This document shows positions 23,197 to 35,261 of a stretch of DNA of 64,000 nucleotides, one piece after another. The notes under the pieces were generated by a model, which did no database searches, had not been told where the DNA came from, and saw only the letters and a program-made list of their open reading frames with translations. How positions within the stretch are numbered: position 1 is the first letter of the stretch; each line of letters opens with the position of its first letter. The stretch is from Paracyclopina nana (lineage: Eukaryota; Arthropoda; Copepoda; Cyclopoida; Cyclopettidae), in NCBI GenBank assembly GCA_019096065.1, contig JAGUCH010000005.1, positions 620,001-684,000 of the forward strand, written 5' to 3'. The position numbers and the translations under genes were made by a program.

Positions 23197-25524
23197 ATGT
23201 ACTTCACAATACTGATGACGTTCACTCTACTACTCGAGGTGCCGAGCGCACAACCCCGGCCTCAACCTGCTCTACAGGAAGGAGGAGACGGACCACCTGA
23301 AGACCCGGCTGCCACCTTCACGGTGTTTGACTGCGAGTCACCAAAATCACCCCACGAGAGCGTCGACTTGAATGACCCGGACGAATGCGATGATATCGGC
23401 ACCACCTATGAATCGGCTGTCAACATCACCGTGCAGGTGCTGCAGACTGCGACGACCAAACCCGTCGCCGCCCACCGTTGCCACGTGACCCTGACCCGCG
23501 AAGTGACCAGATGCGGATTCGACAGCGTCAGCTACGGGACTCAGATCGTTGCTTACCACCAGCCCTATACCGTGTCGCCCCAGGCCTGCCGCAAGGCGGT
23601 GGAACGGGGCTACCTGATCGTCGAGGGCCAACGGGTGAATGTGACCCTCAACGTGCCCGCCAACCTGGCTTACTTCTCTCGAGGAGGCCTTGACGGAGAC
23701 CACCGATGCAGGACCATGTCATTCAGCCACAACGGTGTCATGTATCACCGCTCTTACGAGCAGACCCGGATCGACGCCCTTGTCACCGCTGTCTATGGAA
23801 AATTACACACCAGCTCTGGACGAGTGGTGTTCGATAATCACATCGTGGCCAATTACCGGGACAAGATCGTCCACGACACGCTCGAAGGCACCATGGTATG
23901 GGAAGCTCATGACACCACCTGCATGGAAGAGACCTCTGAGGTCTATCAAGGGCCCGCTTCACTATACCCGCACCAGAACTCCACCATGTTAGGTCAGGTG
24001 GGGGATCTGCTCCTGATTGCCCGCGAGGAGGAATCCAGGTACGCAGGATTCGTCCTTAAGGGGGTCCAGTCGACCTGCCAGCGGCGGGTCTTCCGGACTC
24101 AGCTGAGGGACATTGCAGTCGTCCTTCTCCGCCCGGGCGAAGCTCCCATCGCCGCGTCAACCCACCTGACGGAAGAGGTCCACCACGCTCACGTGCAGAC
24201 CCAACTGGCTTTCCTGCACGCCGAGCACGCCCTGCATCTCGACGACCGGTTCAAATTCCTGCAGGACCTCATCTGCAAGAATGAGCGGAGCATCCTGCAC
24301 ACCAAGCTGCAGGACATGGCCAGCGGTGGGTCCTCCTACGCCACGCTCGACTCCCACGGGCCCGGCCATTTGGTCACCCGGGCTGGGGCGGTTGCCTACA
24401 TCACCAGCTGCTACCCGATGCAGGCCATGACGCGTGCCTTCCCTAACTGCACGCAGGAGATCCCCGTGTTGGTCGGGAACCATTCCCGGTTCGCGGATCC
24501 CCTCTCCTTCATCTTGGTGGACCGGCCCAGCATCATACCCTGCGACGCCATCACGCCTGTGAAGTGGAGGATCCAGGGACACTGGATGTGCGCTACTCCT
24601 AGCATCCACTCCTGCACGCCGCCGTCGCAATTGGACCCCACCTCCGATCGACAACATGGACGCCCCTACGAGATTGGTCGGGGCCTAGGAGGCGGTATCT
24701 ACTCCGCCCAGCAGCAGGCCGAGCACGCCCTCTACCTGCAGCTGTACCACGCGCGCGAGGCCGTGGTCACCACTCTGACGTCCAACGTCCTGAGGAACAG
24801 CTTCGCACGCGGATCGGGGGCCACCACCCTCTGGTCCGAGGACGACATCGACATGATGGTTGACCAGGTGGGCAACGCCCTCATCCCTTTCTTTTCGACC
24901 GTGGGAAAATACTGGAGCTACATGACCGGAGGTTTGGTGATCCTGGGCCTCATCAAGATCATCCTAGGCTCTATCATCCGTATGATTATCCTGTATCGCC
25001 GCCGGGGGCTTGGGTGGTGGTTGATGTATGGCCTGTGGCACACTGCCTTCATGGCTGTCGAACTCCCCTGGCGCATGGTAGCCAACCTGGGTAACGACGG
25101 ACCCTTGTTCCCTGGCGACGACGATGAGGATGATGGCCACCCGGATTTCCGGCGCCGACCCCGCTGGAAGCGAGACCACCGAGAACGAGCGGCCACCGAG
25201 CTCAGCGACTTCACCGTGCAAGATGGTTCGGAAACGGGAGAGAAAGACCCTTTGGATGCCCCGGACAAGTCGACATCGCCCCTCAAGGCTCTCCGCCGGT
25301 GGACGCGGCCCGACAAGGAGACCCAAGCATATCAGGACCTCCAGGCCCAGATCCGTACGATTCACCAGCAATACACGGATCTATACGGGGTCCTGCAGCA
25401 GACACTTCCCCAGGCACGCGCGGTTGACGCGAATGGGACCCAGCCCAGCGCTCCCGCCATGGAGGGTCCCCCTCGGGGCTCCCTGCTAGACCTGACTCAA
25501 CCCGTCACTGCGAGGACACAGTAA
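23197..25524 (+). CDS. env: Env-like glycoprotein of outer element
   Basis: An intact frame of 775 residues from ATG 23,197 (an upstream in-frame ATG exists at 23,149). The start is a signal peptide (MYFTILMTFTLLLEVPSA). A long cysteine-rich ectodomain has several N-glycosylation sequons (NITV, NVTL, NSTM, NCTQ, NHSR). A transmembrane region lies near 24,909-24,997 (MTGGLVILGLIKIILGSII), and a charged cytoplasmic tail of about 150 residues follows. I see no clear furin R-X-K/R-R site in the ectodomain. ATG 23,197 sits five bases after a strong 3' splice site (TACTCTCTTTTCCAG), as expected for spliced env RNA. The N-terminal cysteine pattern recalls chuvirus-type glycoproteins captured by other arthropod retroelements; that is only a hypothesis. 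Confidence 0.8.
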   Translation: MYFTILMTFTLLLEVPSAQPRPQPALQEGGDGPPEDPAATFTVFDCESPKSPHESVDLNDPDECDDIGTTYESAVNITVQVLQTATTKPVAAHRCHVTLTREVTRCGFDSVSYGTQIVAYHQPYTVSPQACRKAVERGYLIVEGQRVNVTLNVPANLAYFSRGGLDGDHRCRTMSFSHNGVMYHRSYEQTRIDALVTAVYGKLHTSSGRVVFDNHIVANYRDKIVHDTLEGTMVWEAHDTTCMEETSEVYQGPASLYPHQNSTMLGQVGDLLLIAREEESRYAGFVLKGVQSTCQRRVFRTQLRDIAVVLLRPGEAPIAASTHLTEEVHHAHVQTQLAFLHAEHALHLDDRFKFLQDLICKNERSILHTKLQDMASGGSSYATLDSHGPGHLVTRAGAVAYITSCYPMQAMTRAFPNCTQEIPVLVGNHSRFADPLSFILVDRPSIIPCDAITPVKWRIQGHWMCATPSIHSCTPPSQLDPTSDRQHGRPYEIGRGLGGGIYSAQQQAEHALYLQLYHAREAVVTTLTSNVLRNSFARGSGATTLWSEDDIDMMVDQVGNALIPFFSTVGKYWSYMTGGLVILGLIKIILGSIIRMIILYRRRGLGWWLMYGLWHTAFMAVELPWRMVANLGNDGPLFPGDDDEDDGHPDFRRRPRWKRDHRERAATELSDFTVQDGSETGEKDPLDAPDKSTSPLKALRRWTRPDKETQAYQDLQAQIRTIHQQYTDLYGVLQQTLPQARAVDANGTQPSAPAMEGPPRGSLLDLTQPVTARTQ

Positions 25525-25530
25525 CCTTCT

Positions 25531-25542
25531 AGCGTGGGGTGA
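25531..25542 (+). other. polypurine tract of outer element
   Basis: AGCGTGGGGTGA directly abuts the right LTR. It is short and impure, but in the expected place. Confidence 0.55.
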
Positions 25543-25787
25543 TGTAGCAGGGAGCGTGTCGGCCTACGGGTCGACCGCTCGCTGCGCGCGCTCGCCTCGG
25601 GCGCGCGGTAGTATAACGAGTAGTATAGTGTGATCATCAGTAAAGGAAATAAATTCACCGCATTGACACGTGTTGTCTGCGGCCCAAAGACTGACCTCTT
25701 CTAGCCTCCAGGCCCGTCCCCGCTTGACGTAGCCTAGATACGAGTAGTGGCTTGATAAGTCACAGTAGTATATCTCGACCTACTACA
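25543..25787 (+). repeat. right LTR of outer element
   Basis: It repeats 9,604-9,848 with one difference seen (T at 25,700). It is followed by GAGC, the second copy of the target duplication. Confidence 0.95.
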
Positions 25788-25791
25788 GAGC

Positions 25792-27751
25792 TCATTTACA
25801 CACCGTTTTCAATAGCTATTAATGGGTGAAAAATTCTAGACAAGCTAAGCAGCAAAAAAAAGCAGACATGGGTAATTGACACAGCAGTCAAAAATTAGGG
25901 ACCCCTTTTTCCCCCGTTTTATGGCCCCATAATCCCAAAGCCCCATTATTCAATTAAGGTGCTAGAATTTGGTAATTAAGTTATTTTGATCTTTTGAGCA
26001 TTACACACGGAAGTCCAATGATGGCCAGGCTGATTTATCCCTTGGGCTCTGATAAAACTGGACAGTTAGCCAAATGCCAAAACTCACGCGTTGCACTTGC
26101 TAACCTAGTATTTCATTTAGGTCATTATACCATATACTAGTCCATACTAGACAGAGAACGTAATTGCATGCCTAGTTTTCTACCTTTGTTCAATGTTCTT
26201 AATTTATGTTAATTTCTTAAAATTTGCTATATTAATTTATTTCACCCAAAATACCATAGAATTTGGATGTTTTTTGGTTTTGACGCACTTTTTAATTTTT
26301 TCCATTTTTGACGATTATCAAGTCAAATGTCTAATCGATGAGACGTGATTGGTATCTTTTGATGTCATTTTCAGTTCTCGAGACTGAAATGAAATTGGAG
26401 TGGATAAAGTTTGTATGCGTCAAGATTTTCCACAATGTTCTATCTCTAGTAAGGAAAAATGAACGTGTATGCATATTTTTGGGTGGAGATATAATATGAT
26501 CTACATGGCATTTTCTTCCCTATCACCACCACCAGGCAGACCATGATTCACAATAGGATTTTTTCCTTTCAAGTTCAGCTCGGCCACGACTCGGAAGAAG
26601 TGAACTTGACTCCATCTAAGAGAAATTTCAAGTTCATATTGTTCCACTTGTCATGTCATCAGACCCATTGTTCCATCATTTTCTGTCAAAAACTAAAAAA
26701 AGGTGAAAAAGCTACTTGAAGATATAAGAAACAACATCTCAATTAGTGTAAATAATCTGATGATCTTAACTCGCGGGCCATTTGCCTTTAATCATATTCC
26801 ACACTTGACTGATGGCTCTTATCACTAATCGTGGAATGCGGTTGACACATCTCATTTTTTTGCTAGATGTAATTACAAAAAGCGTGGAGATTTCAACGCG
26901 CGGCCGCCTTCTCCTTCTTCTTCTGATTGTATACAAAACGTAGCAATAATAACTTTTTACTACGCAATTTCAATTGCAGTTTTTGGAACTGAAAAAAAAA
27001 ATTAATATTCATTATTCAAGATTTGATTTTTTCACTTATAGATTTTCCAGCAGCATTTTATTCTTATACATTTATAAGGTAGTTTATGTAGTTAGGGTTT
27101 CATGTCAAATTTGAGGCCATTTAGATGCTTAATTGTAATTGATTTTTTAGGTTAGGTTATTCATGATAATTTGGGCTATTATAGTTATTAATTTCTTACA
27201 GAGTCTCTTGATTTAAGGTTCGGGTGTATTTGTAGAAGAAATTAACAAGGATATAGTGTGCCCCGTTAAAAGCCGTGAAAGACATCTATTACCAACACAC
27301 ACACACATGTCCGAGTGTAAATGATATTAAGAATGTGGCCACGAGCACCACATTATTCATTCCATTGTGGTCAATTTGTGCTGAGAGAGCCGCCCACGCG
27401 CGCCCACTGTGGCTCAGCTCAAAAGTTTCTCAGGGCCTCTTAAAAGTACGCCCCAAGGCACCCCAATTACACCTAAATTTATTGGCAAAGCCAGCTCAAT
27501 ATGAGGTAATTAAAAATCAATGATGAGCCATTCAGGGCCTCAAGGCATTCCTTGGAAACAGATGCAATTCCATTGCTAATTGGCGGAAGAAACTGCTGAT
27601 TCTTGACACAATTTAACACAAATCTGGAAACTGCGATACACTGATTTTTGCCAAGTGTAGGTCCTTTTAGTTGGCTATACTTGTGAAGCCATCTAGAAAC
27701 TTCCATTTGTCGATTGAATGATATTTTCTAGATTTTAGCTTTTGGATTCGA
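25792..27751. other. AT-rich intergenic DNA, no gene recognised
   Basis: No protein-like frame is present. It includes two short TTTTCAGT/ACTGAAA-type hairpins near 26,370 and 26,980 and one CCACTGTGG motif near 27,404. Confidence 0.5.
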
Positions 27752-28380
27752 AATCGTATTATGATAATATACGTTTAATGCACCACCAAGGTTTTGATTA
27801 TGGCTCAATCGAGCAACTTTGAGATCTTCAATGGCTTGAAAATGCTTGCTGAGCTTTACATTAGCTTGAACTAGGACGAGTTGAGAATTTGTTGACGTTA
27901 TTCAGTTAAACAACGTTATTGTTTTTGGGCAAAAGTAAAATGTGCTGTAATGGTCTTTGACAACAATTTCATATCAATGCGGGGTGACCTTTGAAGACAT
28001 GAAAAGCATGTCATGGATAAATCCAAGGAAAAGGATCCTTGAAAAAATAAGGCAAATAATTTCTCGCATGCAATGATGATGATGGTTGATGTCTAATGGC
28101 ATTATCCAGCAGCAATAAAAGTGTGCTCAAGCTTAATTGTTTTGTCATGAATGGGATCATGCAGCTCTTGAGGAAATGGCCATTTTGTTCCATTTAGACG
28201 TTTAGTGTTTCAACATAATTGAGTATCGACAGAGAGACGACAAATTCTCAGCTCGTCCTAGTTCAAGCTTATGCTAAGCTTAACAAGCATTTTTAAGCCG
28301 TTGAAGATCTCAAAGTTGCTCGATTGAGCCATAATCAAAACCTTGATGGTGCATTAAGCGTCTGTTATCATAATACGATT
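27752..28380. mobile_element. foldback / MITE-like element with ~141-bp inverted repeats
   Basis: The left arm (27,752-27,892) starts AATCGTATTATGATAA and the right arm (28,240-28,380) is its reverse complement with roughly 10% mismatch. The arms flank about 350 bp of AT-rich sequence with no transposase frame. No clear target duplication was found, so the superfamily is unassigned. Confidence 0.8.
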
Positions 28381-30690
28381 GCAGCCATGCCAATTGCCAT
28401 CCGTCATAAATGCAAATTGCTTAAAAGGCGCATTGCGCCCATTTTTCTCCAAGGTTGTAAAAATGTTATCATCATCCTAGGCCTGGTTTCTGCTTAGTTG
28501 AATCTGAATTTGTATACATTTGCAGGGTACATCTTGATGCTACATTTCATTTATGGTCATCCGGTGAAAATGACCCCCAAGTAACAGCCCCCGACCCCAC
28601 AATGAATATTTTTTTACTCACACTTTTATCTTATTTGGTGTAACATGACACTACATCATCCCAGGGTGACATCCAACAAGACGGAAAGAATCACAAACAT
28701 TCACGAGTTTATTCAGAATTCCAGCAGCAAAAACGTGTTGACAAATTCCTTTGAAAAGAGCAAAGAAGAAGAAGAACAAAGTGGATGCTAGACCCGCGTC
28801 CTGTCCTCTTAGTTATAATAATAATATGTACTTCACTCCACATTTGGCCATCATAATAATGATTTGCAAGCAAGCTCATGAAGTGATAGTGATCAAGAAT
28901 GCTAGTTGTACTCCTATGAGGTGACATTTGGCCTAGAGATGGCAGTTTTTTTGTCATCAACACTGATGTGGGCAGCAGCAGTAGCACCTCTTGGAATGCT
29001 ATGGGGCGAAAGTGACCTAGGGCTTCCCAATTCCCGGGAAATTCCGCCCCAAAAAGGGCTAGTCATTGCCACCCCTAAAAAGTGCCATTTGAGTGCCTTC
29101 AGCCTAAACTGCACTCTAACTGCATACCAAATTACCCATATAGTCAAATAACGCCTATAACCTAAATTAGAACCCAAAAAAAGTCTTTTAAAAAAATTTT
29201 GATATTTGAATATTTAATAAAAGTAGAGTAAATGACGTTTATTAAGCTTTGCATTCAAACTAGGCTCAAAATGACTTACATTTAGTCAAATCTAGCTTAT
29301 TAACTTAATAAGGAAAGAGAAAAGGTTTTTTTTAAAAAAACCTTTTTATTATTATTAAAAAGTAAGAAGCCCTAATAATAGGTAAGGGGCCATAACAATG
29401 GCCCCAATCTATCAGGTGCTTCGATCTGAGAATGATATTTATTCGTTATTCAAGGCAAAATACAAAAAGCCATGCAAATTCGATTTGATTGCGTTCTTTA
29501 CAGCTTTTCCTACGACCCGACCCCATACTCACTTTTTATTCCCTATAAAAATAATTATGACATGAGGGGAAAAAATCTAAACTCTCCTGGCATTTTTTCA
29601 AGCCACGCCCATCATTTTTTTCCAGCTTGGCAGCAAGTGTTTCAAAGTGTTGATGATGGAAAGGCCAGCATTGGGATGGATCCTTGAGAGATATGGATCT
29701 ATGGTCTTGAAAAATCGTGCAACTACCACATCAGAATGTGTCGCCATGCATCACGCCACATCGAATGCTCTAATTGCTCTTAAAGGCGTAAGAAGCGCCA
29801 CACTGGGGAAACCTGACCAAAAAATGCACACTATTCCAAGTTAGAAAATTTGCTGGAAAAAAACTTTTTTAAATTATATTTTTAAGAATTAAAAATGTAT
29901 TTTGGTTTTTTTTGCGGAATGGTGTGAAAAATTTGCAAATATTAAATATGATTTTTTAAATTATTGTGACCCGTTAAGTTAGTTAAGTCAATTTTTTTCA
30001 TAGTTTTTTGGGAGTAATTTTGACTTTTTATGACTTGTCGTTTTGCCTTTTAACACTTCCTTTACTAATTTAGTTAAATACAAAATTGAGCAACATTATT
30101 ATACTTAGGTGTTTTTCAGGAACCCCAAGGCCTAATTTAGATAATGACGGCCTAATTATGACCTTAAAAAGGCAACAGCCATGAATTCATTAATATTAAC
30201 ACAGTTCATTAGCTATGGTGGTTTTTTTTCCTCTCACCTCCAATCTTCTGAAATTGATGAGTGGAAAAAATATTTTTATCCAATTGTGTGCTGAGAATGG
30301 AATATGGGAAAATCGTGATTTTGCTGGGTAAGTAGTAAACTCACTGTGATCTTATTCGAGTGTCATGACAGCTGACAAGCACTAATAAACAAATTCTGCC
30401 TCTTTCAGGATTAAGATAATGTCAAGCGCTTCAAAAATAATTTCAGCTCAAATCTCGATAAAAATGAAGAGACTCGTGAATCACGAGTTGGCGAGAATTT
30501 GTTGCAATTTGCTAAGACAAGGCCATTATTATGTACACACCAGCTTTGGTCAAAAATGCTGAAAAGATCTGCCAAGATTAGCTGAGCAAGAGTTCTTACA
30601 TATATGAGCTTTAATTACTACTATATGTGTACTAATGCATTTGTAAAAACAGAGAAATCTACTACATCTGAAAATGTATCCACTGAAAAT
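28381..30690. other. AT-rich intergenic DNA, no gene recognised
   Basis: Only short chance-like frames are present and no domain was recognised. Confidence 0.5.
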
Positions 30691-31720
30691 CCGGCTCCTA
30701 AAATAAAGGCTGCTGAGGTAGCTGAGACAACTGATAATGCCTCAACTGAGAATACCTAAATTGAGAATATCTCGCTTAGAATATCTCAACTGAGAATAAC
30801 TCTAGTGAATAAATCAAGAGAATGCCTCAATTGAGAATAACTCAACTGAGAAATACTCAATAGGGAATACCTCAATAGAGAATGCCTCAATAAACATTAC
30901 CTAATTGAGAATACCTCAATTGAGATTACCTTAATTGAGAATACCTCAACGAAGAATACCTTAATTGAGAATACCTCAACTAAGAATACCTTAATTGAGA
31001 ATACCTCAACTAAGAATACCTCAACTAAGAATGCCTCAGCTCAGAATACATCATCAAACCAAATCTCAACTGAGAAAGCCTCAACTGAGAAAGCCTCAAC
31101 TGAGAAAGCCTCAACTGAGAATGCCACTACTGAGACTGCTTATAAGACATACTAAGGTATATCTATTGAGGAATACCTCAACTGAGAACGGCTCAACCGA
31201 GTGTCTAAACTGAGAGTGTCTCAACTGAGAATACTAGCTGAACTGAGAATACCTCAGCTCAGAATACCGCTACTGAGATTTCTGATGCTTAAACACATTT
31301 GAGAAAACCCCTTCTGAGAATATAGTAGCATCAGAGAATACCTTGACTGATAATGCTGCTGTAGAGAATACTGCAAATGATAATACCGCAACTGAGAATA
31401 CATCAACTAATAATTCTACTGCCGAGAATATTGTAACTGAGAATACTGCAGCTGAGAATACTGATACTGAAAATACAGCAACTGACAATACAGATACGGA
31501 GAATACCGCTACCGAATATAACTCAACTAGTAATTCTGCTACTGAGAAACTGATGCAGAGAATACTGCAACTGAGAATACTGCAACTGAGAATACTGCAA
31601 CTGAGAATACAGTCTGAGAATACTGACTCTGAGAATACAGATACTGAGAATACTGCTACTGAGAATACATATACTAAGAATAATGTAACAGAAAATACTA
31701 CATACATCTAAGAATACCTC
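30690..31720. repeat. ~15-bp minisatellite (GAGAATACCTCAACT-type)
   Basis: About 1 kb of degenerate tandem units of about 15 bp, most of them CTCAACTGAGAATAC or CTGCAACTGAGAATA. The left half has frequent stops; the right half (31,343-31,711) is open on both strands, encoding a Thr-Glu-Asn-Thr pattern on plus. The open frame follows from the repeat unit, so no protein is claimed. Confidence 0.9.
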
Positions 31721-32699
31721 AACTCAAAGTGGAAATTTGTTAGGTGAGAATATAGTATCTTTTTAGGATAAATGAAAAACTGAGACTGACTTTTGAAATG
31801 AATAATTCATCAATGTCTGACAACATCCCACCCAACTCAGTGACTTGTGAATGCTTTAATGAAGCTTTTGACCAAAGTGCTCACAATTCTCTGAACCAGA
31901 GTGTAAATGGAATGCAATGCTTGAAAACCCATTAATCAATGAAATGTAGTCATGTGGCTTTTTGAGCTTGAAGTTGTAATATGTCAACTGAGAGCACACA
32001 AGTGCCATGAATATTGAATTCTGAGAGAAAAAGAGACGCGCCTGATTTTGCTTGGATGACTTCACTTTTTATTAGGAAAAAAGAAGGAACGAAATGTGAC
32101 ATCTTTTGAGAGCCAGGAATGGAATGCAATTGTGCTGGCATATTGAGAAATGGTGTCCATTTGTGTCAGCTGTTGATCTGGTTGAGTGACCAAAGAAAAT
32201 GGAGGAGAAGATCTGATATCACCACTTTTTTAGCCCCCATATTATGATTATGGTAGTGGTCTTGACATTGACCTTTTCCAACTTATTTATTATCAGCCTG
32301 AGAAAAGAAGAATCTCTAAACCAGGACGAATTTGATCATACACAACATTCAGCTGATTTAAATGTGATTGCCTGGAAGACTTAGCAATGCAGAATGTCAC
32401 CATTGCCTAATTTAGATGTAGAATGCAACAACAGCTGGTTGATGTGTGCCTAAAGCAACCTTAGCATAATGGATGATATTATAATAGGGCATGCAGGTAT
32501 CAAAGTTTTTTTTCTCTTTATGCTGACGTGTTCTGACTCGATTTGGCATCATTGGTCACCATAGAAACAGGAATTGCACTGAGATCACTTCATAAATGCA
32601 TTTTGCTTGGCAAATCTTTAAAAATCTATGTTGCTTTTTTGGCCTTGCAAATCATGCCCAAATACAAGCAAGATATAGTATACAAATTGATGTACATTA
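31721..32699. other. intergenic DNA between minisatellites
   Basis: Single-copy AT-rich sequence between two arrays. No gene recognised. Confidence 0.5.
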
Positions 32700-33615
32700 A
32701 ACTGCATGAAGCTGAGCAAAGCTGTATAAAGCTGAGCAGAGCTGCAAAATACTGAGCAAAGCTGCGCAATGCTGAGCAAAGCTGCGCAATGCTGAGCAAA
32801 GCTGCGCAATGCTGAGCAAAGCTGCGCAATGCTGAGCAAAGCTACGCAATGTTGAGCTAAGCTGCACAGTGCTGAGCCAAGGTGTGTAAAACTGCATTTA
32901 GCTGTGTGAAGCTGTGCAATGCAAAGCAAAGGTGATCAATGCTGAGCAAAGCTGAGCAGAGCTGCGCAATGCTGAGTAACAGTCAAGGTGGGCAGTGAAG
33001 AGCGAAGGTGAGCAAAGCTGGGCAATGCTGAGCACAGCTTGGCAATGCTGAGCAGAGCTGGGCAATGCTGAGCAGAGCTGGGCAATGCTGAGCAGAGCTG
33101 GGCAATGCTGAGCAGAGCTAGGCAATGCTGAGCAGAGCTAGGCAATGCTGAGCAGAGCTAGGCAATGCTGAGCAGAGCTGGGCGATTTTGAGCAGAGCTG
33201 GGCAATTTTGAGCAGAGCTGGGCAATTTTGAGCAGAGCTGTGAAATGCTGAGCAGAGCTGTGAAATGCTGAGCAGAGCTGTGAAATGCTGAGCAGAGCTG
33301 TGAAATGCTGAGCAGAGCTGTGAAATGCTGAGCAGAGCTGTGAAATGCTAAGCAGAGCTTGGCAATGCTGAGTAAAGCTGCGCAATGCTGAGCAGAGCTG
33401 TGAAATGCCGAGCATATCTGTGAAATGCTGAGCATATCTGTGAAATGCTGAGCAGAGCTGAGCAATGCTGAGCAGAGCCAGGCAATGCTGAGCAGAGCTG
33501 GGCAAGGCTGAGCAGAGCTGGGCAATGCTGAGCAGAGCTCTGCAATGCTGAGCAGAGCTCTGCAATGCTGAGCAGAGCTCTGCAATGCTGAGCACAGCTG
33601 AGCAATGCTGAGCAA
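32700..33615. repeat. 20-bp minisatellite (CAATGCTGAGCAGAGCTGGG-type)
   Basis: Roughly 45 tandem units of 20 bp built on GCTGAGCARAGCTG. Sub-blocks of near-identical variants (GGGCAATG, TGAAATG, CTGCAATG) show local amplification. Minus-strand frames are open only because 20-bp units lack stops in that register. Confidence 0.92.
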
Positions 33616-35261
33616 AGCTGCTCTATATACCGCAAAACTAGATATAACGAGTTAAGGAATTGAGTAATAGATTCAGTTTTTGATGTGCTGACTTGACTTA
33701 ATATGGAAATGAGGACTGCTCTGATTTCATATCATGGACTACTGAGACTGCAACCCTGACTTTGCAAATCTCTTGCGATCCTTGTTGCATTTTTGGTATT
33801 TTCAAATTATGATGATGTATATAGCAAACCTCAATGCCTCACCTCAAGGAAGCAACGAATTTGTGGCATCAAATGCATGCCAAGAAATGAAGTGTTTTTT
33901 CACATACACCAGCAGAAAAGGCAACCTTTTTTGAATTTCCCCTTGATTGCTGCTGTGGCAGCAAGACTTGCACTCACCCAATAAACTATTGATCAAGGTC
34001 ACACTCAAGTCCACATGGATAGGAGTAGTCTTGTTGGCGCCATAAATCATGTACAAATCTCAGGCCTAACTTCTTGGCAATGAGTTCACAATCCATCACA
34101 TTCAAAGAGAAGCAGCATAGTGGACTTTACAACTTAATGGGCCTTGACACACATTATTTCCAAACAGTATCTCACAATGATGACTCAAAATCCTTCCTGA
34201 CTCATCCATCTTGGATTAAAAGGGGATCAAAGCAACATATCTGAGTCATCAGGCCTAAAAAGCCTGGTTTCATTATTTCTAAAATGATATCTGAATCTCA
34301 AAGATTCTTGGAAGTCTGATCATTCAAATTTTGAATGAAAAATGAAAGGCATATTGACATTCAGATACATAATCAATAACTTTAATGTGCAGTAGACTGG
34401 TAGAGCTCTGCATCAATTTGTTCCAAGTCAAAAATCCAGGAAATATTTTTTTATGGGCAACCCCCAAAAATAAAAACTGCTTTAACACCAAGAGTCATAA
34501 AAGTCTAGGCTTGATCCCAATTAAAGCTATGACTTGGCACAAAATACCAGATTGGCTCTTGACAGCCTGACAAAAAAACTTGTCAAAAGCCAAAAAAATG
34601 AAAAAAAATGAAAAAATGGATGGTTGGGGGAAGTAACGCGCGATTTGCCACGGCGAATCACTCAGATGACTTACTCCATTGTGATTTGACGACATTTCCA
34701 GCCCCTTGATTTGAGTAGTGACCTTCACCTATAATGTCATTTCAATAAAACACCTCTATTCATACTGTATACATATAGTAATACTGATTTGCTCCTGATG
34801 ATCAGTAGTGACCTTCCTGCCTTGCAATTGGTATAAGTTATTCGGGTAAATCAAGTAGATGAACAGCTCATAACTTGTCACACCTTCTCTTTAATAAGCT
34901 GTTTTATGAGCCTGCTTAACAACAGCTGTAAAGTCAAGGTTGCCACTTTTTGCTTAAGAATGCACCCCATACATCATGTTTAGTGCTACCTTTATCTGGT
35001 CATTGAAATGAACCACCACACAGTCTAGACCACCTCTTTTTGCAGCAGCAGCGCTCATTTTCAAGTCCATGTTTGAGCTAAGAAAGGTGACTTTTTTTGT
35101 TTAATGCAAATTATGTTGAACTGAAACTCGGACGTTGCTTTCTGACAATTATGCACAATTTGAGTCCAGAAGAGTGCCACAAAAGTCTTATTCCTGTCAC
35201 AAACCAAATCATGACCTAAAAAATCTAAAAACGAAAATGTTGTACAATTGCACTAGTGGAT
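33616..35261. other. AT-rich intergenic DNA, no gene recognised
   Basis: No protein-like frame. One GTAGATGAACAG motif lies near 34,856. Confidence 0.5.

Larger units (their letters stand above)
9604..25787 (+). mobile_element. outer Ty3/Gypsy-type LTR retrotransposon with env
   Basis: The element is bounded by two 245-bp direct LTRs and a GAGC target duplication. The order is LTR, primer-binding site, long structured leader, gag, pol (protease, reverse transcriptase, RNase H, integrase), env, polypurine tract, LTR. Protease-RT-RNaseH-integrase is the Gypsy order, not the Copia order. Without the nested insertion it would be about 9,246 bp. The LTRs differ at one position that I can see (9,761 G versus 25,700 T), so the insertion is young. 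The copy cannot be autonomous: pol is split by the inner element, and gag shows a frame change. It is visibly more GC-rich than its surroundings. Confidence 0.95.

Noticed and set aside
24157..24657. 166-codon minus-strand frame in outer env
   Set aside because: Antisense shadow of the env frame. It has no domain of its own.
31343..31711. Thr-Glu-Asn repeat protein
   Set aside because: The frame is a by-product of the 15-bp minisatellite and is open on the opposite strand as well. It slips frame internally.
32700..33615. CRISPR-like array
   Set aside because: The units are contiguous with no unique spacers, and the DNA is eukaryotic.
33118..33635. Long minus-strand frames encoding Ser-Ala-Gln-His repeats
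   Set aside because: Three overlapping frames exist because the 20-bp unit lacks stops. No start context, splice signals or non-repetitive domain.
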